Positions 61,126-64,000 of a DNA stretch of 64,000 nucleotides are shown here, piece after piece; position 1 is the stretch's first letter, and every line of letters begins with the position of its first letter. Made by a program: the position numbers and the translations under genes. Under the pieces are notes generated by a model. It worked only from the letters and a program-made list of their open reading frames with translations, made no database searches and was not told where the DNA came from. This DNA is from JAAFIW01 sp031414805 (lineage in GTDB: Bacteria > Pseudomonadota > Gammaproteobacteria > Burkholderiales > Burkholderiaceae_C). The stretch covers positions 15,280-79,279 of the forward strand of contig JANOQJ010000085.1 of NCBI GenBank assembly GCA_031414805.1, written 5' to 3'.

Positions 61126-61803
61126 ATGAATGCCCCCGTCCCCCACAACCGCCTGAAACCAAGCCCCCTGTATGAAGAGGTAGCCGAGCTGCTGCGCCAG
61201 CGCATCTTCGCAGCCACATCGGGCGACCTGGAACACGGCGCGTGGATCGACGAGCTGAAACTCGCCCAGGAATACGGCATCAGCCGCACCCCCCTGCGCG
61301 AGGCGCTGAAGGTGCTGGCCACCGAAGGCTTGGTGACGATGAAAATGCGGCGCGGTGCCTACGTGACCGAAGTGTCCAAAAGCGACCTGGCCGACGTGTA
61401 CCACCTGCTCAGCTTGCTGGAAAGCGACGCGGCAGGCGTGGTAGCCACCCAGGCCACCGACGCCGAACTGGCCGAACTGCAAGCCCTGCACAAAGAGCTG
61501 GAAAAAGCAGCCAAGCCTGGCAAAGCAGGCAAGTCCAACACCACCCAGTTCTTCGCCATTAACGAGCAATTCCACATGCGCCTGCTGACCATTGCCAACA
61601 ACCGCTGGCGCGACCAGATGGTGGCCGACCTGCGCAAGGTCATGAAACTCAACCGCCGCAACTCCCTGCTCAAGACCGGCCGCATCGAAGAGTCACTGGC
61701 CGAACACCAGGCCATCATGGGTGCGCTGCTGGCGCGGGATGCGGAGCTCACGCAGGAACGTATGCGGGCGCATTTTGCGAATGGGTTGGAGGCGGCGGAG
61801 TAA
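61126..61803 (+). CDS. GntR/FadR-family (FCD) transcriptional regulator
   Basis: Regulator of 225 residues. Winged helix-turn-helix at about 12-80 (SPLYEEVAELLRQRIF, QEYGISRTPLREALKVLATEGLV, RRGAYVTEVS) followed by an all-helical FCD effector domain; INEQFHMRLL and LAEHQAIMGALLARD hold the His/Asp/Asn metal-ligand pattern of that domain. It is divergent from the mutase gene with a 120-bp spacer and likely controls the propionyl-CoA/methylmalonyl-CoA operon in answer to an organic-acid ligand; the ligand is unknown. Confidence 0.88.
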   Translation: MNAPVPHNRLKPSPLYEEVAELLRQRIFAATSGDLEHGAWIDELKLAQEYGISRTPLREALKVLATEGLVTMKMRRGAYVTEVSKSDLADVYHLLSLLESDAAGVVATQATDAELAELQALHKELEKAAKPGKAGKSNTTQFFAINEQFHMRLLTIANNRWRDQMVADLRKVMKLNRRNSLLKTGRIEESLAEHQAIMGALLARDAELTQERMRAHFANGLEAAE

Positions 61804-61954
61804 TTTTAGATAAATGCGAGCACTGCGCGAATTTATTCGGATTGAATATTTGATGAGTAGATTCACGGCATCAGGTCATTCGCGAGTCATATATCTATAG
61901 CAAATGTAAAACCCAACTGAGCGGGAGCGGTTTAACAGCCTCCGCTGGCCCCGA

Positions 61955-63838
61955 TTACTTGCCTATGCTGTCAGCCTGATCATCAGAAATATTTGGTACT
62001 TGCGCTGAAAGGCGACGCTCATACCGGACGATCATCCGCGTGATATCAGGATCGCCTAGCCGAACTTCTGCGTTTCTCAGATGGTCCATAGCGGCATCGT
62101 AGGTGGAAGGATTTCCCGTTAATTTAAATATTTCTATGCCAACTTCGCAATATGCTCCCAGCACAGCCTTGTTGCCACCATATTGATTTACCGCCGACAC
62201 AGATAGCTCTTCAGCATGTACCAATATTGCGATACGGTCTTCACCCAGTAGTCCAGGTGTCAAAGTAGCTCGAGCAATCATTAGGAGGATGCGATAGCGA
62301 ACAACAGGCCCGTCCCTCCTAAAGTCTTTTTCAAAAATACGAATTTCGGACTCAGCCTTTTCAAACTCACCGAGATCAATTAGGTTCCGAATCAGGCGAT
62401 GTCGTGGGACTCGCTCCCCCGGTGCGATTGACATCATTTTCCGGAGAAGATTGTTTTGTACGATCTTATCAGGAATTACTGACAAACCAGATTCAATATT
62501 GCAAAGCTCTCGAATCGTTCGAATTTCAATGTCGTAAGTGGGTGATATCTGACCAATCACTTTGATGAATAGGTTGACGATCGACGAGACGTCTGAAAAT
62601 TTGTACTTCGCAATGATACTAGCTATAACAGGATGTCGAACGCGCCAGCCGTACACGCCCTCCCTTTCTGAAATCGTGTATTCACTAATAATTTCAGTCA
62701 GCCTGTCTAGTATCCCGGCGACTCCGTTGGCTTGTAGCCCTAGTAGGCGCATTACAAGTTGGCGGTGGACTCGAATTCCAGAGTGCTCCATCGCAGCGAC
62801 ATAACGATAGATGTCTTGCTCAACGAGTTCCAGACCTGCGTACTCTCGCAAAATAATGTCGTCGAACTTCTCTGTTGCAAAAATATTTTTGAGGCAAACA
62901 AACATGTCTGCCTCACATCGATCGACCAATCTACGTCGCTGTTCCTGCCGCGAAAAGCCCCCGAACCCAGGCTCTACTAACGATCGCATCGCTGGCACAG
63001 TCTCAACAAGGCTAAGAAGACGATCAATCTCCTGTCCGCTCAATTGGGATAGTGAAAGCTCAGGTCCAGAGAGATATATCGTCGGTGTCTTAATCCTGGG
63101 ACCCCAATGGTTGCGTGTGGACACTAGAACTAAACGCAAGCTCAAACGATTAGCCGCAGACAATCGATCGACGAGATCGTTAATTGCGTGTAGCTGCGAA
63201 TGGGCTTCATCCACCATAAGCACACCTACTGCGCCCTTACTTTCCAGTTTCTCTGAAACCTTCAACCAATCATCTGAATTGAGCGAGTGATCTGACTTGT
63301 GTTCCCACGCTGCCAATCCAGATGCCTGAAATCGACGCATCGCCTGTCTAGCAGCAGTTGTCTTCCCTACTCCGCTTGCGCCAAGTAAAACGACACAGAG
63401 CTTTTGATCTCTTTGGATGCGATTAAAAATTTCGTTTGCAACATTTCGTTCAAATGTAAAGCCGACAACGATGTCTGCATAGCGAGCGGGCCAGCCATTA
63501 AAAATGGCGCTGACGTCTGCCTGTCCCGTATCCAGCTCCTCGCTTACGGTCCAAGTTACCGGTCGAAGAGCCGGAGTGAATTCAAGGAGGTCTCCCGAGT
63601 CGCGGTGTGCTGTTACATGTTGAGGACTCTTGCGAGCCAAATGGAGGAAAAAATCGTCTAACCCGCCAAAAGCAACTCTCAACCCTCGGGCTTCGAAAAG
63701 TAAGGCACGATTTTGGTCCTGCGTATACAGCAAAAGCGCAATACGACCCCCGCCCATAGCTTTTTGGTTTATAGCAATTGCCTTCTGGACAACTTCTCGG
63801 AGATCTGGATCAGCTAACGATTGACCAACAATAACCAC
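61955..63838 (-). CDS. SIR2-STAND NTPase, 5'-truncated
   Basis: Protein of up to 627 residues. Residues 1-70 (VVIVGQSLADPDLREVV, then GLRVAFGGLDDFFLHLA) correspond to the C-terminal part of a SIR2-like NADase domain; its catalytic half is missing. A STAND/AAA-type NTPase follows: Walker A LLGASGVGKTTAARQ near 150, Walker B GVLMVDEAHSQ near 205 and a helical C-terminal half. Upstream in the same frame there is a TAG at 63875-63877, with unrelated sequence beyond. GTG at 63838 has an AGGA box, so a shortened product could be made. SIR2-STAND proteins act in antiphage defence. The region has lower GC than its neighbours, which fits transfer. Confidence 0.65.
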   Translation of the reverse strand: MVIVGQSLADPDLREVVQKAIAINQKAMGGGRIALLLYTQDQNRALLFEARGLRVAFGGLDDFFLHLARKSPQHVTAHRDSGDLLEFTPALRPVTWTVSEELDTGQADVSAIFNGWPARYADIVVGFTFERNVANEIFNRIQRDQKLCVVLLGASGVGKTTAARQAMRRFQASGLAAWEHKSDHSLNSDDWLKVSEKLESKGAVGVLMVDEAHSQLHAINDLVDRLSAANRLSLRLVLVSTRNHWGPRIKTPTIYLSGPELSLSQLSGQEIDRLLSLVETVPAMRSLVEPGFGGFSRQEQRRRLVDRCEADMFVCLKNIFATEKFDDIILREYAGLELVEQDIYRYVAAMEHSGIRVHRQLVMRLLGLQANGVAGILDRLTEIISEYTISEREGVYGWRVRHPVIASIIAKYKFSDVSSIVNLFIKVIGQISPTYDIEIRTIRELCNIESGLSVIPDKIVQNNLLRKMMSIAPGERVPRHRLIRNLIDLGEFEKAESEIRIFEKDFRRDGPVVRYRILLMIARATLTPGLLGEDRIAILVHAEELSVSAVNQYGGNKAVLGAYCEVGIEIFKLTGNPSTYDAAMDHLRNAEVRLGDPDITRMIVRYERRLSAQVPNISDDQADSIGK

Positions 63839-63890
63839 ATGTGTTCCTGCTGTTAGATCCCGGCGCGTGTCAAGCTACTTGTCGCCTCAT

Positions 63891-64000
63891 TCATGCGGCC
63901 AACCGCTGAATATCGTTGCAACCCGAATGCGCCTTGACGACGCAGTCACGTTCGGGGTTGAGAGTGACCGCCCCAACGGGCGACCAGTTGCGTGTGTTGC
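63891..64000 (-). other. Partial open frame at the window edge
   Basis: Two minus-strand frames are open from the window end. One ends at a TGA at 63891-63893 and reads NWSPVGAVTLNPERDCVVK, then AHSGCNDIQRLAA. I do not recognise it. It may be the end of a gene that lies mostly outside the window, or sequence brought in when the SIR2-STAND gene was cut. Confidence 0.25.

Overview
This window is a 64 kb chromosomal segment of a high-GC betaproteobacterium, most likely a member of the Comamonadaceae close to Rhodoferax or Polaromonas. I infer this from conserved gene orders (exbB-exbD-lpxK-trm112-kdsB-adk, yqgE-ruvX-pyrR-pyrB, rubredoxin-pilG-pilH-pilI-pilJ-chpA next to thiD and hemL), an intracellular cysteine-type PHB depolymerase, a propionyl-CoA/methylmalonyl-CoA operon, and a very abundant dispersed repeat with the core TAGCTGCTTGAGCAGTATT. 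No search was run, so the genus is inference. I saw no rRNA, tRNA or CRISPR array.

Layout. 1-6.7 kb is an accessory surface block: the start of a DUF4347-type giant surface protein, two sulfotransferases, two tandem tail-collar (microcystin-dependent-protein type) proteins, an NHL-repeat lipoprotein, an aspartyl/asparaginyl beta-hydroxylase-like protein, a GNAT protein and a DUF6916-like protein. 6.8-18.3 kb is housekeeping: clpA/clpS, icd, a small secreted Ala/Lys-rich protein, a DUF192 protein, sodB, xseA, then exbB-exbD-lpxK-trm112-kdsB-adk. 18.3-25.3 kb holds small exported/membrane proteins, an M20 amidohydrolase coupled to a DUF2817 peptidase, an RCC1-repeat lipoprotein, a decayed acetyltransferase and a MoaD/ThiS plus Asp-box protein pair. 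25.5-30.4 kb is a compact yqgE-ruvX-pyrR-pyrB-hisC-pyrC' operon whose last gene lacks the metal-binding HxH of active dihydroorotases. phrB follows. 32-42.1 kb is a type IV pilus chemotaxis-like operon (rubredoxin, pilG, pilH, pilI, pilJ, 2022-residue chpA). 42.2-46.9 kb carries thiD, hemL, phaZ and a ferredoxin. 46.9-61.8 kb contains a DUF11 exported protein, a VOC protein that may be methylmalonyl-CoA epimerase, a PhoD-like phosphatase, and the propionate module (pccA, pccB, a meaB-type GTPase, mcm, divergent GntR regulator), interrupted by a hipBA toxin-antitoxin pair. 61.9-64 kb is AT-richer and carries a 5'-truncated SIR2-STAND ATPase, probably a defence gene remnant.

Most unusual points. 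(1) About sixteen copies of one palindromic repeat are scattered here; at least five lie in frame inside coding sequences (xseA, lpxK, phaZ, pccA, mcm) and two more supply stop codons (hemL, the meaB fusion). (2) The MeaB GTPase is continuous with a GIY-YIG nuclease domain through eight 33-bp repeats built from a second dispersed repeat family. (3) hipBA, a highly structured non-coding island and a duplicated 'biotin carboxylase start' mini-ORF all lie between pccB and pccA.
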